64,000 nt of DNA from DATGMS01 sp035303945 (GCA_035303945.1 DATGQZ010000032.1:1-64000), one strand, 5' to 3'. Positions 45,705-54,879 are shown, numbered from the stretch's first letter. Program-made: numbers and translations. The notes: a model not told the origin generated them from the sequence alone.

Positions 45705-47117
45705 ATGATTTCAAGACGAGAATTTCTAGCGTCTACCGCGCTCTCTACTGCTGGTCTGGCACTAAGTCCCATGACATCAGCGGCGAGTTACTCCCGAATC
45801 CCAGGAGCCAATCAAAAAACGAATATTGCCTGCGTGGGTATAGGTAACCGCGGACAACAAATCATAGAAGATTTTGAAAAGACGGGCTTGGTAAATGTGG
45901 TGGCCCTATGTGATGTAGACATGGGGGCGCCTCAGACTACCAAAATTATGGAGACCTACCCCAAAGCAAAACGGTATCAGGATTTCCGGGAGCTGCTGGA
46001 TAAATCCGGGAGCGACTTTGATGCGGTCACCATAGCTACACCCGATTTCTCGCATTTCCCAATTGCAATGGCATGTATGCAGGCTGGAAAACATGTTTAT
46101 GTAGAAAAGCCCCTCTCGCGCACCTTTAATGAAGCGGAGCTATTGATGCAGATGGCGTTGAAAAATCCCAATTTGGTGACCCAAGTGGGAAATCAAGGGC
46201 ATTCAGAAGCCAATTACTTCCAGACTAAAGCTTGGGTGGAAGCCGGGATTATCAAGGACGTCACAGCCATCACTGCCCATATGAACAGTCCCAGAAGGTG
46301 GCATAAGCTTGATCCCAATATGAAGACCTGGCCTGAAAAGCAGCCAATTCCCTCCACCATGGATTGGGATACTTGGCTCACCACCGCCATGCCTAAAGAT
46401 TACAATGAGCTTTATCACAATGGAGAATGGCGCTGCTGGTATGACTTCGGTATGGGGGCACTTGGCGACTGGGGCGCTCATCTTATCGATACTGCCCACG
46501 AATTTTTGGAGCTGGGATTGCCCTACGAGGTCAATCCGACTTATCTGGAGGGACACAACGACTTCTTCTTTCCGATGTCCTCCACCCTTCTTTTCCGTTT
46601 TGGCAGCCGAAAAGGTATGCCTCCGGTAGACTTGACCTGGTATGACGGTCTTCAAAACCTACCTCCCTTGCCGAAAGGATTTGGTACATCTGAGGCAGCA
46701 GCCAATGTACCTACGACCAACCAGGGCCAAGTGAAGCAACCTACACTCAATCCCGGCAGAATTATCTATGGTAAAGACCTCACGTTTAAAGGAGGAAGTC
46801 ATGGAAGCACTTTGTCTATTATACCTGAAGAGGCAGCTAAGGACATGGCATCCAAACTTCCGGAAGTACCAAAGAGTCCCTCTAACCACTTCGCTAACTT
46901 CATTTTAGCATGTCAGGGCAAAGAAAAAACCAGAAGCCCCTTTGAAATCAACGGTATTTTGAGTCAGGTATTTTGTTTGGGGGTAATTGCGCAGCGTATG
47001 AACAAACCGCTGTATTTTGATGCGGTTACCAAGCAAATTACAAATGATAAGTTTGCGAACACCATGCTGACCGGTGCGCCGCCACGCAAGGAGTGGGAAC
47101 AGTATTATAAAGTGTAA
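45705..47117 (+). CDS. Tat-exported Gfo/Idh/MocA-family oxidoreductase (second)
   Basis: A 470-residue protein starting at ATG 45705 (MISRREFLASTAL); R4-R5 form the twin-arginine motif and the signal ends near TSA. The Rossmann motif CVGIGNRGQQI and the catalytic VEKPLSRTF (E-K-P with Lys) are both intact, unlike the Q-K-P of its relative at 37475-38845. The later GDWGAHLIDTAHEF holds the conserved His. It is probably an exported NAD(P)-type sugar oxidoreductase; the bound cofactor, not a free pool, would have to serve outside the cytoplasm. A bidirectional terminator follows. Confidence 0.88.
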   Translation: MISRREFLASTALSTAGLALSPMTSAASYSRIPGANQKTNIACVGIGNRGQQIIEDFEKTGLVNVVALCDVDMGAPQTTKIMETYPKAKRYQDFRELLDKSGSDFDAVTIATPDFSHFPIAMACMQAGKHVYVEKPLSRTFNEAELLMQMALKNPNLVTQVGNQGHSEANYFQTKAWVEAGIIKDVTAITAHMNSPRRWHKLDPNMKTWPEKQPIPSTMDWDTWLTTAMPKDYNELYHNGEWRCWYDFGMGALGDWGAHLIDTAHEFLELGLPYEVNPTYLEGHNDFFFPMSSTLLFRFGSRKGMPPVDLTWYDGLQNLPPLPKGFGTSEAAANVPTTNQGQVKQPTLNPGRIIYGKDLTFKGGSHGSTLSIIPEEAAKDMASKLPEVPKSPSNHFANFILACQGKEKTRSPFEINGILSQVFCLGVIAQRMNKPLYFDAVTKQITNDKFANTMLTGAPPRKEWEQYYKV

Positions 47118-47130
47118 ACCCACTTTAATC

Positions 47131-47166
47131 AAAAAAAAGGGATCGCGCGGTCGATCCCTTTTTTTA
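47131..47166. terminator. Bidirectional terminator between convergent genes
   Basis: An A-run, then GGGATCG-CGCGGT-CGATCCC, then TTTTTTT. The stem with A's on one side and T's on the other can stop both the oxidoreductase transcript and the permease operon. Confidence 0.88.
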
Positions 47167-47176
47167 TAGACGATTT

Positions 47177-47353
47177 TTAAGCCTTTTCTTTTTTGTTCAT
47201 CCAGGAGGGGGCCGTTACAAACCAACCTATGGTTCCGACAAGCATCAAAGTCTTGTTCATTTCCAATGTCATGAACCCGGCAAATACCAAAAAAGAAGGG
47301 ACAAGTGTAATGATAAGGCAGATGATAGAAACTATAACCAAAATATTTTTCAT
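47177..47353 (-). CDS. Small two-helix membrane protein next to NCS1-like permease
   Basis: A 58-residue protein (MKNILVIVSI...) starting at ATG 47351-47353, two bases after the permease stop (47356-47358). Two hydrophobic segments (ILVIVSIICLIITLVPSFLVFAGF and TLMLVGTIGWFVTAPSW, quoted in pieces) are joined by a short polar turn; the tail NKKEKA is basic. Its size, topology and coupling to a permease recall the small subunits that accompany some sodium symporters (YhdT/DUF4212 type), but I do not claim homology. It is likely translated with the permease and may stabilise it. Confidence 0.7.
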   Translation of the reverse strand: MKNILVIVSIICLIITLVPSFLVFAGFMTLEMNKTLMLVGTIGWFVTAPSWMNKKEKA

Positions 47354-47355
47354 GC

Positions 47356-48801
47356 TCAACTCTTTAAGTCACTTACCAAATTATCTTTAACTAAGCGAGA
47401 GGTGATTTTTAAATCTTGCTTTTGAAGGATTTTGTTACAAACCAGATACACCAGCACCGCGATAAACCATCCTGGCAAGCCTAAGAAAAAGATTTCTACT
47501 CCTGCCGCCAGGTTTAAGCTCAGGCATAACACCAAAGTAATCACCCAGGTAATTCCGACCGACCAATTAAAAGATGTATCGGTCAAAGCTGCATAATTTC
47601 TTTTTAGTCCAATCCTCTCCAATACATAAACATCAATAAAAATGACTGCTCCTACAGGCATAAGGATCAAGCCATACAGTGCCACAAATTCTAAAAGCCT
47701 CATCACAAGAGCGGGAAAACAGGCAGCAATGGTGGTGAATAAGCCTACCAACAAAGTGACTTTCCACGTCTTCCACTGGGGATTAATGGACTGTATAGCA
47801 AGACCGGCACGGTATAAGGTGGGATTAGCAGTAGTCAATCCGGCAATGAAAACACAGGCCGCCCCAGCAATTCCCGCAGCACCATAAGCTATGGGTCCCG
47901 GTGAAAAACTGCTGCTATCAGCAGCGCTCATCAGAAAGAGGGAGTAAAGAATACCAGATGCTATCCAAGCGATGTAGTGCCCTAGAAATACACCGGAAAT
48001 AGAGGAAAATCCGTACTGCCACTTCTTCGCATACCTCAATAGAGAAAGATCTGCCATTCCGATATGCATCGCCATGTTGCAGAACCAGGCAAAGAACACG
48101 ATATGCCAAAAAGTGAACTTACTTTGACCTTCTAGGGGTACGCCGGTCCAAATGCTGTTTTTTGCTACTTGCCAAAAATCTCCAATACTGGAAACGCCTA
48201 ACTGAGGCAATACACCAATAGCTGCGGCGATAAAGACCATGATCATCCACGGCGCGGCTACATTGGAGAATTTACTTACCCGCTCGAAGCCAAACATAGC
48301 AATACCTGTGGTAATAGCACCTACAATGAAAACGGTAATAACCCAGCCCACACTGTTAGGATAAATATCAGTAAGAGATGGCATGGCCAAATCAAAGGGA
48401 ATGCCTACGGCTGTCGCAGAAACCGCTATCATCGCTCCCGCCAAAAAGCAGAACAAGCCGGCATTCACCAGATTATAAACAAAGGTAAATTTCGTTCCGG
48501 CAATTTTTTCCAATTGGTAGTAAAGGGTAAGCCGTTCTTTTACAGCTATCCTTGCAGTAAGAAAAGCCCAACTTAGCACAGCCAAAATATTTCCTACCAA
48601 AAGGCCGGTAACCAGATCAAATGCGCTGGCACCATGAGCAACAAAAAGAGGTCCTATGACAAACTCTGTGCCGGCGGTATGTTCTCCTGCGTAAGTTCCA
48701 ATGAAGCTTTTCCACCCCTTAAGCTTTTGCGTAGGGATTGGCTCTCGTTCATATTCATTGATATCATCCAGCTGTTTGCGCAGGTTCTTTTTTGTAGACA
48801 T
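47356..48801 (-). CDS. NCS1-like (nucleobase:cation symporter-1 / cytosine-permease family) transporter
   Basis: A 481-residue inner-membrane carrier with about 12 helices. The N-terminal cytoplasmic tail is followed by WKSFIGTYAGEHTAGTEF and later LLVGNILAVLSWAF, the NCS1 helix-1/helix-3 style, and FERVSKFSNVAAPWM in the mid-region. Classical members move cytosine, hydantoins or vitamins with H+ or Na+. Here it sits in an operon with a sugar-type GntR regulator and near L-rhamnose genes that lack a transporter, so a sugar or sugar-derived substrate is possible. Substrate is not decided by sequence. Gap to the regulator is 80 bases. Confidence 0.85.
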   Translation of the reverse strand: MSTKKNLRKQLDDINEYEREPIPTQKLKGWKSFIGTYAGEHTAGTEFVIGPLFVAHGASAFDLVTGLLVGNILAVLSWAFLTARIAVKERLTLYYQLEKIAGTKFTFVYNLVNAGLFCFLAGAMIAVSATAVGIPFDLAMPSLTDIYPNSVGWVITVFIVGAITTGIAMFGFERVSKFSNVAAPWMIMVFIAAAIGVLPQLGVSSIGDFWQVAKNSIWTGVPLEGQSKFTFWHIVFFAWFCNMAMHIGMADLSLLRYAKKWQYGFSSISGVFLGHYIAWIASGILYSLFLMSAADSSSFSPGPIAYGAAGIAGAACVFIAGLTTANPTLYRAGLAIQSINPQWKTWKVTLLVGLFTTIAACFPALVMRLLEFVALYGLILMPVGAVIFIDVYVLERIGLKRNYAALTDTSFNWSVGITWVITLVLCLSLNLAAGVEIFFLGLPGWFIAVLVYLVCNKILQKQDLKITSRLVKDNLVSDLKS

Positions 48802-48881
48802 AGATGGGGTAAGGTTATTTTGGTATGGGCATGAAGATAAAAAGGGCCAGATGGATCTTTATCCTGCACTTTCCTGCTTGC

Positions 48882-49931
48882 TCAGATAGATCCCCGGTCG
48901 ATAAATCGGAAGACATTTTTCACAGCTTCCTTCTTGCGCTTTTTAATCATGTAAGCCGCCGTCTCGCCCATCACTTGAAAGTCCGTAGACATCACCGTAA
49001 TCCCCAAAAGCTCTTTGAGCGGTGTATCGTTATAAGAAATGATTCCAATGTCCTGCCCCAATTTGTAATCAACATCCCTTACCTGCTTGATCAAATTCAC
49101 GAGATCATTTTCCTCAATGACGATGTAAGCGTCTTTGGATTCGAACTCCATCTCCTGGTACACCGTATCTAGCACCTCATAGTCAAACCCAAAATCGGTG
49201 CAGAATTTTTTGAAGCCTAATAAAATTTCTTGGGGGTAAGGGTATACGACCTTGCTAGGGAAGACAAGGATTAATTTATCGTAGTGCTTTAAGCGATAGA
49301 TCCCTTCCAACAGCGCATGGTAGATATCCATCTTAAAATCCTGGTAGATAGAGGCTACTTCTTCGCCCAGCACAGGAATATAATTATCCATAATCACCAG
49401 CTTGTCTGATGGAATTTTCTTCAAATAGCCTATGACTTCTTCATTGAGATTTTGATGGGTCAGCTGCTCATCCTTAAAGTGCGGCATAACTACATAATAG
49501 TCATAGGCACCCATATTTTCGTCCAGAATGTTGAGCAGTAGCTTAGGGTCGCAGTGGTAGATATTGAGATCTACTTGGGCAAAATCTCCCAAGTTGTTGA
49601 TAAAGGAATTGTATATTTTGAGCTTGTAGTTGCTCAGTTTGTTCAACAGAAAAAGGATTTTTGCCTGAGAGTTGGAAACATTACGCGCGACATAATATCC
49701 TTTTCCTTTGACTGAAATTATAATTTTTTTCTCCTTGAGTAGGTTGTATGCTTTTTCTACTGTGTCGCGCGAAAGGTAATACTCCTCGCTTATTTCATTG
49801 ATGGAAGGAATTTTCTCTCCTACGGCCAAGGATTCATTCTCTATATCTTCAATGATGGAATTGACAATTTGTTGGTATTTTGGGATCCGTGAATTGCTGT
49901 CCAGACGGATAATCGTTTTAATCTCAATCAT
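48882..49931 (-). CDS. GntR-family regulator with sugar-binding-type effector domain
   Basis: A 349-residue regulator. Residues about 15-80 are the winged helix (IPKYQQIVNSIIEDI... GEKIPSINEISEEYYLSRDTVEKAYNLL... GKGYYV), typical of GntR. The C-terminal part, from about 90 to 340, is a periplasmic-binding-protein-like domain as in LacI regulators (ILFLLNKLSNY, GIISYNDTPLKELLGITVMSTD), so the signal is probably a sugar. It precedes the NCS1-like permease and its companion on the same strand. I could not identify a clear operator. Confidence 0.9.
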   Translation of the reverse strand: MIEIKTIIRLDSNSRIPKYQQIVNSIIEDIENESLAVGEKIPSINEISEEYYLSRDTVEKAYNLLKEKKIIISVKGKGYYVARNVSNSQAKILFLLNKLSNYKLKIYNSFINNLGDFAQVDLNIYHCDPKLLLNILDENMGAYDYYVVMPHFKDEQLTHQNLNEEVIGYLKKIPSDKLVIMDNYIPVLGEEVASIYQDFKMDIYHALLEGIYRLKHYDKLILVFPSKVVYPYPQEILLGFKKFCTDFGFDYEVLDTVYQEMEFESKDAYIVIEENDLVNLIKQVRDVDYKLGQDIGIISYNDTPLKELLGITVMSTDFQVMGETAAYMIKKRKKEAVKNVFRFIDRGSI

Positions 49932-50080
49932 TTTCGGGTTGTTGTAATTGAGTGGTTAAATTAAGGTATTCGACGGTTATAATCCACTTCTTTTTTATAA
50001 TTAGATGAAAATGACAAAAAAGGATCTCATTACTTCATTTATTTAATGCTTTTTTACATGCTTTTCAGAAAAAGGGAAAT

Positions 50081-50088
50081 TACATTTG
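50081..50088 (+). promoter_or_regulatory. Candidate -7 box for the sugar dehydrogenase gene
   Basis: TACATTTG matches TAnnTTTG exactly, 31 bases before the ATG at 50120. The -33 element is weak. Confidence 0.4.
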
Positions 50089-50119
50089 GAAGCCACAAAT
50101 AAATTCGCACACACACCAT

Positions 50120-51853
50120 ATGGACTTTAAAAGTATGCTGCGTTCTACAGTCGGTTTGCTGTTATTGGCTTTTAGTATAATAACCTTAGCATCCTGCCAT
50201 TCTCGTAGTTCCTTAGATTATGCGGATCTTCCGCTGGACTCCTTAACCATAGAAAAAGGAAGATCACTCTTTCTCCAAAACTGCAGTGCCTGTCATGACT
50301 TTAGGCAGGACGGCATAGGGCCACAACTAGGAGGGGTCACTGAACAAGTTTCTGTCTCCTGGCTCAAAGACTTTATTGCGGATCCCAAAAGGCTAATTGA
50401 TAGTGGCGACCAAAGGGCGTCGGCTCTGTTTAGCCAGTACAACAGTTACATGCCTTCTTTCGCCCATTATTCCGAGGAGGATATTCACGCGGTGATCGCC
50501 TACCTTCATTCCATTAAAGCTCCTGTTACAGTGGGCAATGATGAACCGAGTATCGAACCTGAGATAGCACCCATAGCTTTGGGAGATTATATCCTGGAGC
50601 TAAAGTATGAGGCGCAGCTTCCCGCTAGCAGTGACAAAGATCCCTTGGCGAGAATTGCTAAAATGGCTGAGCAGCCCGGCAGCGAGGATTTGTTTGTGCT
50701 GGATTTACGGGGTAAGCTTTATCAACTGAAAAACGGAAAAGCAACGACATATCTCGAAATCGACGAATTAATGCCCCATTTTATTGATGCCCCCGGGCTT
50801 GCCACCGGCTTTGGAAGCTTTGCCTTTCATCCAGATTTTCAAAACAACGGTTTGTTATACACTACCCATACCGAAAAAGCCGGATCTGCACCCGCTGATT
50901 TTAGCTATTCCGACTCCATCCGTGTATCCTTACAATGGGTAATATCAGAGTGGAAGACCACAGATCCTTTAGCCGTTCCTTTTGAAGGTAGCCGTAGAGA
51001 GTTGTTGAGGATCAATATGGTTGGTCCCTCCCATGGCGTGCAAGAGCTCACCTTTAACCCTTTAGCACAATCGGGCGATGAAGATTACGGACTAATCTAT
51101 TTGGGTGTGGGAGATGGTGGAAGTGTAGGCGCAGGCTTTCACTTCGTCACCAATAGCATCGAAACCATTTGGGGCACCATTATACGCATTGATCCTCAAG
51201 GTAATAACAGCAAAAATGGGCAGTATGGAATCCCTCCCGGAAATCCATTTGCCGATGGTAATAACGGAAATGCTTTGAAGGAAATCTATGCTTGGGGATT
51301 TAGGAATCCCCACCGCATCAGCTGGACCAAAGACAGAAAGAAAATCGCTTCCAACATCGGACAGGCACAATTTGAATCCTTGTATCTGATTGAGCCTGGG
51401 CACAATTACGGTTGGCCATTGAGAGAAGGGACCTATAGGATCAATGAGAAAGGCGATCTTAATCTGGTTTACCCGCTGCCTGACGATGATGCCGCGTATA
51501 ACTTTACTTATCCTATCGCGCAATACTCCCACCAAGATGGGAATGCCATTTCGGGCGGTTTCGAATATTGGGGCAATAACATACCCGAACTGCATGGAAA
51601 GTATATTTTTGGTGATATCGTAAATGGCAGGATCTTCTACATTGACCTTGAAGAGGTGAGACAGGGCCATCAAGTAGAAATAAAAGAATGCCGGCTAAAC
51701 ATAGATGGGATAGATACCTCCTTTGGTGAAATGTTTGATAATAAAAAGGTTGATATCCGATTTGGGCGAGATAGCGCAGGAGAATTATGGATTTCCACAA
51801 AAATCGACGGAAAGATTTATAGGTTAGCGGATGCGAGGCTGGCTGGTAACTGA
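50120..51853 (+). CDS. Cytochrome c / PQQ-dependent sugar dehydrogenase-like lipoprotein
   Basis: A 577-residue lipoprotein (lipobox LASC, Cys26). A class I cytochrome c domain (about 40-135) has heme motif C55-S-A-C58-H59 and a probable Met ligand in YMPSFAH near 108. The rest is a six-bladed propeller of the GSDH/sorbosone-dehydrogenase type: SFAFHPDFQNNGLLY, VGDGGSVGAG, AWGFRNPHRISW, GHNYGWPLREG and NAISGGFEYWG. Such fusions oxidise aldoses or polyols and pass electrons to the attached heme. Substrate and PQQ use are inferred from fold alone. Divergent from the GntR gene. Confidence 0.88.
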   Translation: MDFKSMLRSTVGLLLLAFSIITLASCHSRSSLDYADLPLDSLTIEKGRSLFLQNCSACHDFRQDGIGPQLGGVTEQVSVSWLKDFIADPKRLIDSGDQRASALFSQYNSYMPSFAHYSEEDIHAVIAYLHSIKAPVTVGNDEPSIEPEIAPIALGDYILELKYEAQLPASSDKDPLARIAKMAEQPGSEDLFVLDLRGKLYQLKNGKATTYLEIDELMPHFIDAPGLATGFGSFAFHPDFQNNGLLYTTHTEKAGSAPADFSYSDSIRVSLQWVISEWKTTDPLAVPFEGSRRELLRINMVGPSHGVQELTFNPLAQSGDEDYGLIYLGVGDGGSVGAGFHFVTNSIETIWGTIIRIDPQGNNSKNGQYGIPPGNPFADGNNGNALKEIYAWGFRNPHRISWTKDRKKIASNIGQAQFESLYLIEPGHNYGWPLREGTYRINEKGDLNLVYPLPDDDAAYNFTYPIAQYSHQDGNAISGGFEYWGNNIPELHGKYIFGDIVNGRIFYIDLEEVRQGHQVEIKECRLNIDGIDTSFGEMFDNKKVDIRFGRDSAGELWISTKIDGKIYRLADARLAGN

Positions 51854-52011
51854 AGAAGATGATACGATCTTCTTGAAAAAACCAGAAAAAGCTGAACCGA
51901 GGAAGCAGTATTTTCTGCATCTATAAACCCATGTTCTATATAATTGTGGAAAGCCTTGGGCATGGCTCATAAGCTTAACAATTCGGTAACATTAGTATCT
52001 ATTAAACCCCG

Positions 52012-52019
52012 TACCTTTG
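52012..52019 (+). promoter_or_regulatory. Candidate -7 box for the PiT-like gene
   Basis: TACCTTTG fits TAnnTTTG exactly, 25 bases before the ATG at 52045. No good -33 TTG was found at the usual distance. Confidence 0.4.
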
Positions 52020-52044
52020 TCAGCATCATTAGGACAATCGCTTT

Positions 52045-53175
52045 ATGGCTAAGCTAAAAGATCAAAATATCAACCAGAATAAGCTTTCCAAAATATCTTA
52101 TTCCCTTTTTGATTTCTCTAAAAAAGAAAAGCCATTTTTAATTGTTATCTGCGTTCTCGTTGCCATTGCAGGGTATATCACACAATATACCTATGCCGCC
52201 ATGTGGTTTGGTTTTGTTTTGGCTGCTTACTCTGCAATAGCCAACGATAGCATCCAAACCATAGGAACGTTTATAGCCTCCAATTCCAAAACCAAATGGT
52301 ATTGGCTATGGCTTTTTATGGGTTTGATCTTTGTCGGCACAGTTACCTATAGCTGGTTCGTCTTTGGAGGTGATGTCAGCTACGAAAGGTTAAGGGTAGA
52401 GGGCCTTGATCAAGCGCCGCAAAACTTCGTCTTCCTTCAGCTTGCCGCCCCCATTGTCTTACTGGTAATGACCAGGATGAGAATGCCGGTATCAACCACT
52501 TTCCTTTTATTGAACGTGTTTACTTACGAGGCAGGAACCATTATTGGCGTAATGGAGAAAAGCTTTATTGGTTATATTTTAGCCTTTTTTATGGGTATAA
52601 CGGTTTGGTTCTTCGTAGAGAAATTTTTTCCCAACTACCTCAAGGGCAAGCCGAGCCCCATTTGGATTCCGATTCAGTGGATAATTTCAGGTTTTCTTTG
52701 GGCTGTATGGGTGATGCAGGACGCCGCCAACATTGCCGTCTTCTTACCAAGAGAATTGCAACTGGGAGAGTTTGTCGCATTCGCGGGATTTATTTTCCTT
52801 GGATTAGGATTCCTGTTTTACCTAAAAGGAGACCGTATCCAAGATATTGTCAATAAAAAAACCCGTGTCACCGATGTTCGTGCCGCTACCATCGTAGATC
52901 TTGTCTATGCGGTGCTTTTGTTCTATTTCAAAATGCACAGTAATATGCCTATGAGTACGACTTGGGTATTTATCGGTTTGCTCGGTGGACGGGAAATTGC
53001 CATTGCCTTGGCTAAATCCAAAAAGTTGAAGAAAAGAAAAGCCCGGCTGGTTAGAGCTTATCGTCAAACCTGGAGCGACGTCTCAAAGGCATTGTTAGGA
53101 CTATTGATCTCATTAATACTCGCACTCATCATCAACGACGGTGTTAGAAAAGAATTCTTAGAGCTGCTTTTTTAA
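52045..53175 (+). CDS. PiT (phosphate permease)-like membrane protein
   Basis: A 376-residue inner-membrane protein with about ten hydrophobic helices. Two copies of a PiT-like signature are visible: A-N-D-S (66-69) with M-P-V-S-T-T (147-152), and Q-D-A-A-N (224-228) with M-P-M-S-T-T (300-305). PiT carriers have inverted halves with such N-D and P-V-S-T-T motifs in each. The first half keeps N-D; the second has Q-D in place of N-D, so the site may be altered. A basic cytoplasmic loop (KSKKLKKRKARLVR) precedes the last helices. Function is probably ion or phosphate transport, not certain. Confidence 0.7.
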   Translation: MAKLKDQNINQNKLSKISYSLFDFSKKEKPFLIVICVLVAIAGYITQYTYAAMWFGFVLAAYSAIANDSIQTIGTFIASNSKTKWYWLWLFMGLIFVGTVTYSWFVFGGDVSYERLRVEGLDQAPQNFVFLQLAAPIVLLVMTRMRMPVSTTFLLLNVFTYEAGTIIGVMEKSFIGYILAFFMGITVWFFVEKFFPNYLKGKPSPIWIPIQWIISGFLWAVWVMQDAANIAVFLPRELQLGEFVAFAGFIFLGLGFLFYLKGDRIQDIVNKKTRVTDVRAATIVDLVYAVLLFYFKMHSNMPMSTTWVFIGLLGGREIAIALAKSKKLKKRKARLVRAYRQTWSDVSKALLGLLISLILALIINDGVRKEFLELLF

Positions 53176-53195
53176 CAGTTCTGACCATTACATTA

Positions 53196-53220
53196 AGCGG
53201 AAGGGTTTTCCGCTTTTTTT
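53196..53220. terminator. Terminator between convergent genes
   Basis: AGCGGAA (53196-53202) pairs with TTCCGCT (53208-53214), then TTTTTT. It follows the PiT-like gene and overlaps the end of the topoisomerase gene. Confidence 0.82.
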
Positions 53221-54241
53221 ATTCATTTTCAAGAAGATATAAAGTTAAGATTTCCTCTGGCTCGAGCTTGTTTCTTAATCTCCTATATTTACGGTTGGCG
53301 AGTTTTGCCGCCTCATGGAGATCCACGGATAAGGCGGATTCTAAAACGGTGGGGTGGATGTAATATGATCGGCAGATGCTAGGTGTATTTCCTAGTTTCT
53401 CAGCGACCTTATTCACCAAGATATTCTCAAGCTTCTTCCTGGGATTTGCCTCTTGTTCTGCTAACGCTTCCTCCTTTAAAGATACCGTGAGTACCGAACC
53501 TGCCCAAGTACGAAAATCTTTGGCCGAAAAGTCTGCGCCAGTAATTTCACGCAAGTAGCTGTTTACATCGTCACTCAGCACATTGCAATAGCACCTTGTT
53601 TCCTCATCATAGTACCTAAAAATGTCATAGCCTGGCAGATCAAAACATTCTTTGATCAGGGGAACAAGCTCCTCATCTTCCAGTACTACCGTCCTATATT
53701 TGCCACTTTTGGCCTTGTACTCAAAGGTGACCACCCCTTCTTCAATATGCACATGCTTTCTTCTCAAGGTGCTCAAGCCATAGGTGCCGTTGTCTCGTAC
53801 ATAGGACATGTTGCCAATTCTAATAAATACCTCATCCAGGATCATTACCATCAGCGCCAACATTTTATCGCGAGGCCATCCGGGCAATTGAATGTCGTGG
53901 GCTGCTCGCTTCCTGATGGCCGGCAGCGCCTCGCCGAAAAACTTTAACCTTCGGTATTTGGAGTTTTGCCTATAAGCCACCCAATGACGGTGGTAGATGT
54001 ACTGCTTCCTTCCCTTCAGGTCAAATCCTGTTGCTTGGATATGACCCTTGGGATCCTTACAAATCCACACCTTTTCCCACATCGGTGGAATTACTAGAGC
54101 TTCAATTCGCTCTAGCGTACTTTTGGCAGTAACGGGATTGCCGTTACTAAACTGATATATAAATTTTTTGCCCCGCTTAACCCGAATAAAACCGGGTTTT
54201 TCCTGATTGGTATAATTGAGATGGGCAGGCAGTTGATCCAT
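53219..54241 (-). CDS. DNA topoisomerase IB (poxvirus type)
   Basis: A 340-residue enzyme of the bacterial TopIB family. Catalytic residues: R141 in RIGN, the R244 of DFRTWAGS and the nucleophile Tyr, most likely Y294 in CRSYYIHP. The N-terminal DNA-binding domain has RRLKFFGEALPAIRKR. It relaxes supercoils by nicking one strand and forming a 3'-phosphotyrosine link. It is converged upon by the PiT-like gene and is divergent from tadA by 92 bases. Full length with nothing missing. Confidence 0.95.
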   Translation of the reverse strand: MDQLPAHLNYTNQEKPGFIRVKRGKKFIYQFSNGNPVTAKSTLERIEALVIPPMWEKVWICKDPKGHIQATGFDLKGRKQYIYHRHWVAYRQNSKYRRLKFFGEALPAIRKRAAHDIQLPGWPRDKMLALMVMILDEVFIRIGNMSYVRDNGTYGLSTLRRKHVHIEEGVVTFEYKAKSGKYRTVVLEDEELVPLIKECFDLPGYDIFRYYDEETRCYCNVLSDDVNSYLREITGADFSAKDFRTWAGSVLTVSLKEEALAEQEANPRKKLENILVNKVAEKLGNTPSICRSYYIHPTVLESALSVDLHEAAKLANRKYRRLRNKLEPEEILTLYLLENE

Positions 54242-54333
54242 AAAAACAAATTGAATAATTCTAACTGCTTGTCCTATTCAAGAAGAAAGCCATAAATTTG
54301 ACATCAGGGAAATCAGCCGCAAAAAGACCTATA

Positions 54334-54774
54334 ATGGAATTATATAGTGATGCTTACTTTATGAATGAGGCCTTCAAACAGGCACAGATTGCTTTTGAGG
54401 AAGGAGAAATACCCGTAGGCGCAGTAGTAGTATGCAGAAACAAAATCATCGCAAGAGCCTACAACCAAACCGAAAAGCTGACCGATGTAACCGCTCACGC
54501 TGAGATGTTGGCCATTACCACTGCTTCCAATACTTTAGGCGCTAAATATCTAAATGAATGCAAGCTCTATGTCACCTTAGAACCTTGTGTGATGTGTGCT
54601 GGTGCCAGCTTTTGGGCACAACTGGGTGAAATTCACTACGGTGCCATGGATCCAAAACGGGGATTTAGCCGGATAGCCGAAAGATTGCTTCATCCAAAAA
54701 CCAAAATCATCCAAGGAACTATGGCCGCTGAGTCTAAATCGTTGCTGGACGAATTTTTCAAATCTTTACGCTAG
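54334..54774 (+). CDS. tadA: tRNA adenosine/nucleoside deaminase TadA-like
   Basis: A 146-residue zinc deaminase. ATG 54334 gives the family start (MELYSDAYFMNEAFKQA); the longer TTG frame adds 12 poor residues. Zinc and catalytic residues: H55-A-E57 in TAHAEMLA and C85-x2-C88 in LEPCVMCAG. It converts A34 of tRNA-Arg to inosine; guanine-type deaminases share the fold, so substrate is inferred. Downstream sodA is 105 bases away. Confidence 0.9.
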   Translation: MELYSDAYFMNEAFKQAQIAFEEGEIPVGAVVVCRNKIIARAYNQTEKLTDVTAHAEMLAITTASNTLGAKYLNECKLYVTLEPCVMCAGASFWAQLGEIHYGAMDPKRGFSRIAERLLHPKTKIIQGTMAAESKSLLDEFFKSLR

Positions 54775-54829
54775 CCAAAACAAAACAGATTTCACAGAAC
54801 CATTTGACGCCCGTTAGGGTTTGTTTAGA

Positions 54830-54837
54830 TAAGTTTG
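54830..54837 (+). promoter_or_regulatory. Candidate -7 box for sodA
   Basis: TAAGTTTG matches TAnnTTTG exactly, 42 bases before the ATG at 54880. The nearest upstream TTG (54804-54806) is 23 bases away, a little far. Confidence 0.4.
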
Positions 54838-54879
54838 CAATCTTAAATTTTATGTTTCACTTTAAATTATCAATAAACA

